Shown: positions 1-5,714, counted from the stretch's first letter. The stretch: 7,561 nt of DNA from Methylococcaceae bacterium (GCA_947505055.1 CANNLO010000222.1:1-7561), one strand, 5' to 3'. Notes: generated by a model not told the origin, from the letters alone. A program made the numbers and translations.

Positions 1-77
1 CCACCTTCTTGTTCAATAAATCCAAAACCTTTTTCATCATTGAACCACTTAACGGTACCTACAACTTGCTCTGACAT
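1..77 (-). CDS. Cold-shock protein, CspA family (N-terminal part, cut by window edge)
   Basis: The minus strand from the ATG at 77-75 encodes 25 codons, beginning MSEQVVGTVKWFNDEKGFGF, and then runs off the window. The KWFN and KGFGFI stretches form the first part of the cold-shock domain, with the RNP-1 nucleic-acid binding motif at about residues 16-21. Proteins of this family are about 65-70 residues long, so roughly two thirds is missing here. They bind single-stranded RNA and DNA and act as RNA chaperones; whether this copy is cold-induced cannot be read from the sequence. A modest Shine-Dalgarno (AAGAG at 88-84) lies 6 bases before the ATG. A terminator-like hairpin sits immediately upstream in the leader (see 94-119). 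The family assignment is secure; the exact member (cspA, cspD, capB and so on) is not. Confidence 0.93.
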   Translation of the reverse strand, partial: MSEQVVGTVKWFNDEKGFGFIEQEG

Positions 78-93
78 ATCACACTCTTAACTT

Positions 94-119
94 AAAAAAA
101 TCGCCAATTTTAGTTGGCG
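94..119 (-). terminator. Terminator-like hairpin in the leader just upstream of the cold-shock gene
   Basis: Read on the minus strand, CGCCAA (119-114), a 6-base loop and TTGGCG (107-102) form a perfect 6-bp stem. One A and seven T (100-94) follow. This is the layout of an intrinsic terminator, but it ends only 16 bases before the cold-shock ATG and a few bases before its Shine-Dalgarno. It would therefore either stop transcripts arriving from the flavin reductase side or act as an attenuator in the cold-shock leader. The structure is seen directly; the function is inferred. Confidence 0.5.
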
Positions 120-131
120 TTACAAATCCCC

Positions 132-147
132 GCTTTAGTTATAAAGC
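132..147 (-). promoter_or_regulatory. Leader hairpin upstream of the cold-shock gene
   Basis: GCTTTA and TAAAGC (147-142 and 137-132 on the minus strand) form a perfect 6-bp stem around the 4-base loop TAAC. Beyond one G-G mismatch, two further C-G pairs can form. With the terminator-like hairpin at 94-119 it makes a two-hairpin leader of about 88 bases if the promoter at 171-200 is used. Structured leaders are typical of cold-shock genes. No strong alternative pairing between the two hairpins was found by eye. Confidence 0.4.
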
Positions 148-170
148 CGGCTCAAAATTTACTGTTGCAG

Positions 171-200
171 ATAATAGCATTAAAAATATGAACAGGGCAA
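171..200 (-). promoter_or_regulatory. Candidate promoter of the cold-shock gene (extended -10)
   Basis: On the minus strand TTGCCC (200-195) is followed after 18 bases by TATTAT (176-171), preceded by TG with one base between (TGCTATTAT at 179-171). This is a sigma-70 extended -10 with a moderate -35. It would start transcription near 163-166 and give a leader of about 88 bases before the ATG at 77. The motif match is seen in the sequence; activity is inferred. Confidence 0.45.
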
Positions 201-292
201 AATATTTTAACTAGGATCAAAGATAATTCCATAATAACCGCGATATTGGTATTTAAAATGCGCGAGTGGGAATGTAATTATTTTGAGGATAC

Positions 293-318
293 CGCTTTTA
301 GCGCTAAAGCCTTTTTTT
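293..318 (+). terminator. Hairpin plus T-tract oriented on the plus strand
   Basis: The palindrome TTTAGCGCTAAA, flanked by GC on both sides with one bulged T on the left, is followed on the plus strand by C and a run of nine T (up to about 319). It looks like an intrinsic terminator for plus-strand transcription, but no plus-strand gene lies upstream of it in the window. On the minus strand, where the flavin reductase ends at 319, the tract is A-rich before the stem and no T-run follows. It is thus not a normal terminator for that gene. It may stop antisense transcription or end an unrecognised small RNA. Confidence 0.35.
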
Positions 319-822
319 TTAAGTTTCACTTGATGATTGTTGAGGCATAAGTTGCTGGTAGTCACCTTTGTAATATAAAAGGGGGGCGCCTAGACGACAT
401 TTACAGTCTTGTATTTCGCCGATAAGAACCCAGTGAGTGCCGGCATGAATCCGTTCTACAATTTTACATTCTAGTGACATGATGCTGTCTTCAAGAATAG
501 GTACGCCGGTAGTGCCCATTTTCCAAGCAGTGTTTTCAAATCGTTGTTCTTGACTACTTCCGCCTGCAAACTGATTGGAGGTATTTTGTTGTTCTGAATT
601 TAAAACATTGATAGCAAAACGCTGACTTTCCTGAATACCTTCGCCTGTTTCAGCTGATTCATTAATGCAAACCAGAATTTGTGGAGGATTGATTGAAACA
701 CTGGAAAAAGCGCTAACAGTCATGCCTTGGAGTCCAAATTTTTCAGAGTGTGTTGTAACTACGGTAACCCCGCTAGCCCAAAGTTGCATAGCACTTTTAA
801 AATCATCAACACTAACAGTCAT
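319..822 (-). CDS. Flavin reductase-like FMN-binding domain protein (HpaC/DIM6-NTAB family)
   Basis: This 167-residue protein has the size of stand-alone flavin reductases, which reduce FMN or FAD with NAD(P)H and usually pass it to a partner monooxygenase. Visible family features are ASGVTVVTT (residues 16-24), GMTVSAFSSVSINPPQILVCIN (33-54), the FMN-binding beta region, and FAINVLNSEQQNTSNQFAG (69-87). Near the C-terminus come GTHWVLIGEI (128-137) and PLLYYKGDYQQL (147-158). No signal peptide or membrane segment is seen, so it should be cytoplasmic. The start is backed by GGAG (831-828) 5 bases upstream. It lies downstream of motB on the same strand, but a 161-base gap with a weak terminator-like hairpin separates them. 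No partner oxygenase is in the window, so its physiological role is unknown. Family confidence is high; the exact substrate is not known. Confidence 0.85.
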   Translation of the reverse strand: MTVSVDDFKSAMQLWASGVTVVTTHSEKFGLQGMTVSAFSSVSINPPQILVCINESAETGEGIQESQRFAINVLNSEQQNTSNQFAGGSSQEQRFENTAWKMGTTGVPILEDSIMSLECKIVERIHAGTHWVLIGEIQDCKCRLGAPLLYYKGDYQQLMPQQSSSET

Positions 823-868
823 TATTACTCCAGATTCTTTTGTTATTTAAATATCGCCCAAATCTACT

Positions 869-911
869 TAAAAAAGAGAAAAAATCAGGCGTTTGTTAAG
901 GTTATTAACGC
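869..911 (-). terminator. Possible terminator after motB
   Basis: On the minus strand GCGTT (911-907) can pair with AACGC (893-889), or an inner GTTAA/TTAAC pair can form. The pyrimidine-rich tract TGATTTTTTCTCTTTTTT follows. The stem is short and AT-rich, so this is a weak candidate. It lies about 73 bases past the motB stop, and the remaining bases to the flavin reductase show no other structure that I can support. Confidence 0.35.
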
Positions 912-983
912 ATTATCATACAGTAATCGAGCATACTTCTTCAATGATATGGTCTGGGGACTGTTGCAAGAAGAGAGCACGAT

Positions 984-1892
984 TTACTGCTCCGGGAATT
1001 TGATAAGAATGTTAACGCGTCGATTTGTTTCTCGCCCCTTTGCGGTTGAATTATCTGCGATAGGCATAGTATCTGCGTAAGTGATGGCTCGTAAATGGCT
1101 GCTATCCAGATTTTGAGCAACTAAAAAATGTAAAACACTGGTAGCTCTGGCTGAGCCTAGCTCCCAATTTGAAGGGAACTGTGATGATTTGATGGGGATA
1201 TTGTCTGTATGGCCTTCAATCAAAATTAAACCTACTGCTTGTTTCAATAGGGGCGTCAGACGTTTTATTAACGCTTCGCCAGAACTGGTTAGCTTTGATT
1301 CAGAGGATTTGAATAATACCTTATCCTGGATTTCTAATTGCGCATAGCCTTGTGTAACTTTAATGTTGACTGACTTATTAAGGCCGAATTCGTCAATTTT
1401 TTTTGCTATCTGTTGTTGTAATTTGTTTTCTTCAGCAACTGTGTCGATCTGGGAGGCTTTGGCGGGTGATGTGACATTGTTATCGTTGATTATGTTATCT
1501 GGGGTTTTATTGGTTGTATTGATATTTGTATTACTTTTTTTAGGTTGAATATTGACGTCCAGTTTATCAGGCGTGACTTCGGTTTTATGTTCTATAACTA
1601 AAGGTTGTTTTGGGGGGTTGGTTTCAGCAATAATCGCTGGAGGGCAGTTACTGATAATAGGTGCTTTAACGGGAGGGCAATGAGCTTGCGATTTTGCTTT
1701 GTTGGCAACGGCTTGCTGCTGTTGAGTGTTTATATCGCTTAAGGTAATCAGAGTGATTACCAGCATGACAATCAAAACAAATACATCCAGATAAGTTAAT
1801 AGCCAGTTTTGCGAGTTGCGGGGGGTCGGCTGCGCAAGCAATTCTTCTAAGGACAATGACGATTGTAATTTTGAAAAGGGCTCTTTACTCAT
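984..1892 (-). CDS. motB: MotB-type stator protein with OmpA-like peptidoglycan-binding domain
   Basis: This 302-residue protein is the partner of the MotA homologue just upstream. A short cytoplasmic N-terminus leads to one membrane segment (about 30-51, starting WLLTYLDVFVL). Asp36 in it matches the ion-carrying aspartate of MotB/PomB, although the usual A-D pair is L-D here. Then comes a long low-complexity linker (about 52-155) rich in Asn, Thr, Pro and Lys, with two C-P-P motifs (Cys72 and Cys83). The OmpA/MotB domain follows (about 175-300), with the peptidoglycan-binding signature EGHTDNIPI (226-234), NWELGSARA (242-250) and GRETNRRVNI (286-295). The protein should anchor the stator to the cell wall. 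The ATG lacks a clear Shine-Dalgarno, and a 58-base gap to motA carries only a small hairpin. Whether it drives flagella or another motor cannot be told, because no flagellar gene is in the window. Confidence 0.85.
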   Translation of the reverse strand: MSKEPFSKLQSSLSLEELLAQPTPRNSQNWLLTYLDVFVLIVMLVITLITLSDINTQQQQAVANKAKSQAHCPPVKAPIISNCPPAIIAETNPPKQPLVIEHKTEVTPDKLDVNIQPKKSNTNINTTNKTPDNIINDNNVTSPAKASQIDTVAEENKLQQQIAKKIDEFGLNKSVNIKVTQGYAQLEIQDKVLFKSSESKLTSSGEALIKRLTPLLKQAVGLILIEGHTDNIPIKSSQFPSNWELGSARATSVLHFLVAQNLDSSHLRAITYADTMPIADNSTAKGRETNRRVNILIKFPEQ

Positions 1893-1950
1893 ATTTCAGT
1901 ATCGGGTTTGATTGTTAGGAATAATTCTGTAGCCAAAATCGTTGATTTTC

Positions 1951-2763
1951 CTAGTCTCTCAATTCATTATCATAGTGCATAATGAATGATTTTAATGTCT
2001 CTCTTATAAATGAAGGGCTACGACGATCTGCCAATAGCGTAATGCCCTCCATGACCATGCTCATAATCATAATTCTTTGTTCGGTTCGCCGTTCAAGTTT
2101 TATGGCAATCGGATTAAAGATTAGATTGGCCATTATTAGTCCGTAAAAAGTCGTGATAAGCGCGGTGCCCATGTTGTAACTGATGCCTGCAATGTCTTTA
2201 AGTTCAATAATTTGCAACATATTTATCATGGCTATCAGGGTGCCAAGCATACCAAAGGCTGGGGAATACGCGGCCAGGCTGTAAAAAATATTAGCTTCCG
2301 CTTTTTCTTTGGCTCTTAGGCGAGCAATACGCCATTTTAATAAGGATAAAATATCTTCTGTTGGCGTATTGTCTACGACCAGTTGGAAGCCGGTTTTTAA
2401 ATAGGGATTGTTGATGCTGTTAATAATATTTTCTATGGCCAGTTTGTCTCTGTTGAACCACATATGAGCTACAGCAATTATTTCGTTAGCCTCTCTTTGG
2501 GGATTCAGGCTTTCGTATATAAAGATTAGTTTAAGTGATTTCAGGCTGTGTTTAATATCTCTTAAGGGGTAGCTTAAAAAAATAGAAGCAATCGTGCCAC
2601 CAATGACAATAACTAGTCCGGTAAAATTTATAAATGAAAGTGGATCATTTGCAGCAAACAAAATAATGAAAAGAAACAACATAATGCTCAGTAAAATTCC
2701 CAGAGCTGTAGAATAGTTAATTTTTCGCGTTAATTGTTTTAATGAGGGTTTGTTGATTTTCAT
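1951..2763 (-). CDS. motA: MotA/PomA-type stator channel protein
   Basis: This 270-residue protein has the four membrane segments of MotA/PomA: about 19-37, 46-64, 163-184 and 197-217. A large cytoplasmic loop (about 66-160) lies between the first and second pairs. SPAFGMLGTLIAMINML (167-183) corresponds to the third segment, with the conserved proline (Pro168) thought to couple ion flow to movement. TALITTFYGLIMANLIFNPIA (200-220) matches the fourth segment. The tail (EGITLLADRRSPSFIRETLKSF, 239-260) resembles the PomA C-terminus. It should form an inner-membrane ion channel with MotB from the next gene. The start at 2763 has no good Shine-Dalgarno, but the only nearby upstream ATG in frame meets a stop within five codons. 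The ion used (H+ or Na+) cannot be read safely. It faces gacA divergently. Confidence 0.87.
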   Translation of the reverse strand: MKINKPSLKQLTRKINYSTALGILLSIMLFLFIILFAANDPLSFINFTGLVIVIGGTIASIFLSYPLRDIKHSLKSLKLIFIYESLNPQREANEIIAVAHMWFNRDKLAIENIINSINNPYLKTGFQLVVDNTPTEDILSLLKWRIARLRAKEKAEANIFYSLAAYSPAFGMLGTLIAMINMLQIIELKDIAGISYNMGTALITTFYGLIMANLIFNPIAIKLERRTEQRIMIMSMVMEGITLLADRRSPSFIRETLKSFIMHYDNELRD

Positions 2764-2808
2764 TTTTTAAAATATTAAGTGCATGATGAGGGGCTTTGGG
2801 TAATTAAA

Positions 2809-2814
2809 ATTATA
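2809..2814 (-). promoter_or_regulatory. Candidate -10 element for motA-motB
   Basis: A perfect TATAAT lies on the minus strand (2814-2809), about 46 bases before the motA ATG. At the -35 distance there is no TTGACA-like hexamer but instead the GTAAAT/ATTTAC repeats at 2827-2848, suggesting a promoter that needs an activator at that site. No FliA (sigma-28)-type motif was recognised. Confidence 0.35.
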
Positions 2815-2826
2815 TTAGCAATTTAA

Positions 2827-2848
2827 GTAAATTTACGTATGTGTAAAT
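2827..2848. promoter_or_regulatory. Inverted-repeat cluster between motA and gacA (possible shared operator)
   Basis: GTAAATTTAC (2827-2836) is a perfect 10-base palindrome. It overlaps a second inverted repeat, ATTTAC - 6 bases - GTAAAT (2831-2848), so the half-site GTAAAT occurs three times, two of them as direct copies 16 bases apart. The cluster lies between the candidate minus-strand -10 (2814-2809) and the plus-strand -10-like TATATT (2863-2868), at or near the -35 position for both. The repeats are seen directly; an operator role is inferred. AT-rich DNA can produce such repeats by chance. Confidence 0.4.
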
Positions 2849-2862
2849 GCTGACATTCAATG

Positions 2863-2868
2863 TATATT
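2863..2868 (+). promoter_or_regulatory. Candidate -10 element for gacA
   Basis: TATATT differs from TATAAT at one position and lies 62 bases before the gacA ATG. No good -35 hexamer is found 16-18 bases upstream, where the GTAAAT repeat cluster ends. Weak evidence on its own. Confidence 0.25.
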
Positions 2869-2930
2869 GTCGACTTGGAAGAGCGCTTAACCAACCGTTT
2901 CGGGTTTAAATGACAGAAGGATAATTAATT

Positions 2931-3578
2931 ATGATTAAAGTTTTACTTGTCGATGATCATGAACTTGTTCGAACCGGAATTGAAGCATTATTGAATGATG
3001 TTGAAAATATTCAGGTTATTGGTGTGGCTAAATCAGGAGAGGAAGCTGTTGATGCGGTTGTCGCTTTGTCGCCGAGTGTTGTAATGATGGATGTAAATAT
3101 GCCCGGGATAGGTGGCATTGAAGCTTGTCGCAGAATTTTGCAAAAAGACTCTGGCGTAAAGATCATCGCGGTATCTGTTCATAATGACGGACCTATTCCT
3201 CATCAATTACTCAAACTGGGTGTGTTAGGTTTTGTTTCTAAAGGATCCCCGGTAGATGAAATGGTTCATGCAATTCGCAACGTTATGGATGGTAAACGAT
3301 ATTTATGTTCGGAAGTTGCTAATAATCTGGCTTTTCAGGGGTTGCCTGGAAGTAATGAATCGCCATTCTCAATACTTTCCAACAGGGAAGCAGAAGTTGT
3401 TTCTTTAATTCTTCAGGGGAAAACCATTAAAGAAATGTCTACGGCTCTTGTTTTAAGTGATAAGACTATAAATACTTATCGCTATCGACTCTATAGTAAG
3501 TTGCAAATACGAAACGATGTAGAATTAATTCGTCTTGCTCTTAAATTCGACAGCGATGTTGGTGTTGCTAAAATTTAG
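2931..3578 (+). CDS. gacA: GacA/UvrY-type response regulator (NarL/FixJ family)
   Basis: This 215-residue protein is a two-component response regulator. The receiver domain (about 1-120) has the acidic pair Asp8-Asp9, phospho-acceptor Asp54 (MMDVNMPGIGG, 52-62), switch Ser82 and Lys104 (FVSKGSP). The LuxR-type helix-turn-helix (about 147-208) has LSNREAEVV (149-157) and DKTINTYRYRLYSKLQI. The wording of both domains closely follows E. coli UvrY and Pseudomonas GacA, including LLVDDHELVR, SPF before the helix-turn-helix, and DVEL near the end. The family partner is a GacS/BarA hybrid kinase, and the main outputs are small RNAs that titrate CsrA/RsmA; neither is in this window. The Shine-Dalgarno-like AGAAGG (2915-2920) is 10 bases before the ATG. 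In many gammaproteobacteria uvrC follows this gene; here a terminator and a convergent mtd unit follow instead. Orthology is likely but not proven. Confidence 0.88.
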   Translation: MIKVLLVDDHELVRTGIEALLNDVENIQVIGVAKSGEEAVDAVVALSPSVVMMDVNMPGIGGIEACRRILQKDSGVKIIAVSVHNDGPIPHQLLKLGVLGFVSKGSPVDEMVHAIRNVMDGKRYLCSEVANNLAFQGLPGSNESPFSILSNREAEVVSLILQGKTIKEMSTALVLSDKTINTYRYRLYSKLQIRNDVELIRLALKFDSDVGVAKI

Positions 3579-3651
3579 TGAAGTGGCAGTTAGGTAATAG
3601 GGGCTGTGAAGCCTTTATTGCGGTACACCGACACCTCACTGAAATGGTTCT

Positions 3652-3674
3652 AAAAATCAAGAGCCTTGATTTTT
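3652..3674. terminator. Bidirectional intrinsic terminator between gacA and the mtd unit
   Basis: AAAAATCAAG (3652-3661) and CTTGATTTTT (3665-3674) form a perfect 10-bp stem around the loop AGC. On either strand the stem ends in a run of T, so it can serve gacA (stop about 73 bases to the left) and the minus-strand mtd unit (stop about 70 bases to the right). The convergent gene arrangement fits this. The rest of 3579-3744 shows no gene; a weak GGCT/AGCC stem lies near 3602-3613. Confidence 0.75.
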
Positions 3675-3744
3675 CAGTTTAAATTTCTACTGAGTTGTTA
3701 TTCATTTGCGATCGAATTATGCTGATCTCTTAGTCTATCCCAGA

Positions 3745-4653
3745 TCAGAAATGCATTTGTCTTGCTTTTTCAAAAGCGTAGCGGAAGTCAATGAACAGTG
3801 GCTGTTCTGGTCCGATAATCGCTTTTAATAATTCATGTTGCAGTTGAAATTTAACATTCCCTATTGCTAAGGCACCAATGCCTACAGCGCCCGGCGAGTT
3901 TGTGGCGTGTATCAGGGGGGTGCCGTAATCGTTGTTTTTAATGCCCTCAATACCAACAGGTGGAACGGCATTCACGTCGCCTGCTACCTTCAATTGCTTT
4001 GCTTCTTTTAATACGTTGGCACTCAGAACTTGTATGCCTGCCTTGGCAGTGCAAAAGATAATATCAGTAGTCGCTATCAATCTTGCTTTATCAGATTCAG
4101 AGCTGGCCAGCGCTCCTTTAATCGTGCAATTAAAACGCCGATTATAGGCTGTGGCAACATCCATTGCCGTATCAATTGACAGGTGGTCGGTTATCGTTAC
4201 CTCTGCCCCAGCTAATGAAGCTATAATTCCGGTGGCAATACCAACGGGTCCCGTTCCGCCAAAAATAACAACAGAACAGTTATTTAATGGCTGTCCATGT
4301 TTTTCTTGTATTTGTTTTTCTGCGCAGGTGACTAATGCCGCAGCCGTAGTGAAGGAACCGCTGGGATCGGCAAAAACTGAAACTTCAAAAGGCGCAACCA
4401 TCGCTTGCTTACTCGCGTTAAGCATGTCCATGGCCAAACCTAAATCACGGCCACCAATAAAAATTCCGGTTTGTTTGATGCCAGATGGACTTCGGGAGAA
4501 AATTGCATCTTGAGTCAGTCCATGGATACTATCAAGTTTTACATTATTATAAGGAATAAGGACGTCAAACCCCGCATCCACAGCCATATTAACATCGAAC
4601 GGACTGTTGTTTGGCATAGGGTCAAGCATATGAAGAATGCTGCGTTTCACCAT
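3745..4653 (-). CDS. mtdB: MtdB-like methylene-H4MPT dehydrogenase, second copy (acidic Rossmann-loop variant)
   Basis: This 302-residue protein is a paralogue of the gene upstream of it. The family oxidises 5,10-methylene-tetrahydromethanopterin to the methenyl form with NAD(P)+ in the cytoplasm. Family blocks are RSILHML (4-10), SPFDVNMAVDAGF (17-29), TQDAIFSRS (47-55), TGIFIGGRD (62-70), FEVSVFADPSGSFTTAAA (89-106), the dinucleotide loop FGGTGPVG (131-138), GDVNAVPPVGIEGI and GAVGIGALAIGNVKFQ. The N-terminus (RSILHML, DAGF, LIPY) resembles MtdB of Methylorubrum extorquens as I remember it. After the second Rossmann strand it has TITDHLSID (153-161), with Asp156 where the sister protein has Gly156-Arg157. 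An acid there usually disfavours NADP. The start has AAGGAA (4664-4659) 5 bases upstream. It lies 43 bases after the sister gene with no terminator between, so one transcript is likely. Family confidence is high; substrate and cofactor of this copy are inferred. Confidence 0.85.
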   Translation of the reverse strand: MVKRSILHMLDPMPNNSPFDVNMAVDAGFDVLIPYNNVKLDSIHGLTQDAIFSRSPSGIKQTGIFIGGRDLGLAMDMLNASKQAMVAPFEVSVFADPSGSFTTAAALVTCAEKQIQEKHGQPLNNCSVVIFGGTGPVGIATGIIASLAGAEVTITDHLSIDTAMDVATAYNRRFNCTIKGALASSESDKARLIATTDIIFCTAKAGIQVLSANVLKEAKQLKVAGDVNAVPPVGIEGIKNNDYGTPLIHATNSPGAVGIGALAIGNVKFQLQHELLKAIIGPEQPLFIDFRYAFEKARQMHF

Positions 4654-4696
4654 GAGAGTTCCTTGTTATTGTGCGTGTTAATCCAGAAAGTAAGAC

Positions 4697-5605
4697 TTAA
4701 GAGTTTGAGCTAATATATTCTCGTGCTGCTTCGAAGGCATGTTCAAAGTGAAGATAAACAGGTTTTTCGGTGCTGATCATTTTTTTCAGCAACATAATCT
4801 GAATTTGATATTTAATGTTCCCTATTGCCATTGCACCTAATCCTACTGCGCCACTTTTAGAGCCGGCAATAGGCATTCCGTTATCGAAGGCATCTACACC
4901 AGCAATACCAGAAGGAGGAACAGCATTGACATCAGCAGCTACCTTGAGTTGTGGTGCTGATGCTATAAGTTCTGCGCTTAATAATTCAATACCGGCCGCA
5001 CCGGTAGCAAAAACCACATCGGCTGTTTTAATATAATCGGCTTTATCCACATCAGCACCAGCTTCAATGCTGATTTTACCTTCACCAAATTCATTGTTAC
5101 ACATGTCGACAATTGCTTGAGCCTTGTCTAGTTGACGACCAATGAGCTTAACATGGGCTCCGCCTTGAGCGGCAATTACTGCGACTACTTGTCCAACAGG
5201 TCCAGTTCCACCCAAAACCAAAATATTTTTATCTTTGAGTGTGGTGTCGAATTTAGTTACTAATTCACGTTCTACAGCTGCAACCATGGCTGCTGCAGTT
5301 GTGAATGCTCCACTTGGGTCGGCGAATACTGATACTTCAAAAGGGCTGAACATTGAACGCTTGGCCATTGTTAACATGTCCATTGCCTGTTTTGTGTCAC
5401 GGCCACCAATAAAAATTCCTGTGCGTTTTAAATTTTTTGAGCTGCGAGAAAAAATGGCATCTTGAACCAAGCCTTGAATTTCGCTGGGTTCAACGTTGGT
5501 ATAAGGCTGAGCTGAAACCCAACCAGCATCTAATGCCATATTGACATCAAATGGACTAAGATTTTTAGCTGTAGTGAGCATGTGTAGAATGAACGGCTTT
5601 TCCAT
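4697..5605 (-). CDS. mtdB: MtdB-like NAD(P)-dependent methylene-H4MPT dehydrogenase, first copy
   Basis: This 302-residue protein is the first gene of the mtd unit. It should convert methylene-H4MPT to methenyl-H4MPT, yielding NAD(P)H, in the formaldehyde-oxidation route of methylotrophs. Visible blocks are FILHML (5-10), SPFDVNMALDAGW (17-29), VQDAIFSRS (47-55), TGIFIGGRD (62-70), FEVSVFADPSGAFTTAAA (89-106), LGGTGPVG (131-138), ADVNAVPPSGIAGVD and GAVGLGAMAIGNIKYQ. After the second Rossmann strand comes LIGRQLDKAQAIVD (154-167). This resembles the G-R-K-L-D-K-A-Q segment I recall from NADP-specific MtdA, so Arg157 may bind the 2'-phosphate of NADP. By eye, 80 of the first 138 residues match the second copy. 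The strong Shine-Dalgarno AAAGGAG (5617-5611), 5 bases before the ATG, suggests high expression. Usual partners (fae, mch, fhc genes) are not in the window. An MtdA-like H4F role is possible but less likely. Confidence 0.88.
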   Translation of the reverse strand: MEKPFILHMLTTAKNLSPFDVNMALDAGWVSAQPYTNVEPSEIQGLVQDAIFSRSSKNLKRTGIFIGGRDTKQAMDMLTMAKRSMFSPFEVSVFADPSGAFTTAAAMVAAVERELVTKFDTTLKDKNILVLGGTGPVGQVVAVIAAQGGAHVKLIGRQLDKAQAIVDMCNNEFGEGKISIEAGADVDKADYIKTADVVFATGAAGIELLSAELIASAPQLKVAADVNAVPPSGIAGVDAFDNGMPIAGSKSGAVGLGAMAIGNIKYQIQIMLLKKMISTEKPVYLHFEHAFEAAREYISSNS

Positions 5606-5633
5606 GGTAACTCCTTTATGTGAATATTAGACA

Positions 5634-5639
5634 AGTATA
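5634..5639 (-). promoter_or_regulatory. Candidate -10 element of the mtd unit
   Basis: TATACT (5639-5634, minus strand) is one mismatch from TATAAT and would start transcription near 5627, giving a leader of about 22 bases before the first mtd ATG. The -35 region is T-rich with no clear TTGACA. This leaves the promoter weak on its own or dependent on an activator. Confidence 0.35.
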
Positions 5640-5699
5640 AAAGAAAATACAGAAGAATAAAAATGTCCTTGCGAATTTGCGTATTACGGTAAAGCGTCA

Positions 5700-5714
5700 A
5701 ATGCTGAAAGCATT
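5700..5714. repeat. Perfect inverted repeat upstream of the mtd unit
   Basis: AATGCT (5700-5705) - GAA - AGCATT (5709-5714) is a perfect 6-bp inverted repeat. It lies about 60 bases upstream of the candidate mtd -10, near position -75 to -85, a usual place for an activator site. A binding role is inferred only. Confidence 0.3.

Noticed and set aside
258..350. 30-codon plus-strand ORF (starts MREWECNYFED)
   Set aside because: No Shine-Dalgarno, it crosses the hairpin and T-run, and it ends inside the flavin reductase gene on the opposite strand; most likely chance.
727..1080. 117-codon plus-strand ORF across the flavin reductase-motB gap
   Set aside because: It runs antisense to both well-supported genes, has no family features, and covers the candidate motB terminator.
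1904..1950. Small hairpin AAAATC-AAC-GATTTT in the motA-motB gap as a terminator
   Set aside because: No T-run follows on the minus strand; the stem is short and AT-rich, so the pair is still best read as one operon.
4151..4513. 120-codon plus-strand ORF and similar antisense ORFs within both mtd genes
   Set aside because: These are reverse-strand shadows of conserved coding sequence; the two mtd paralogues produce parallel shadows, as expected from their similarity.
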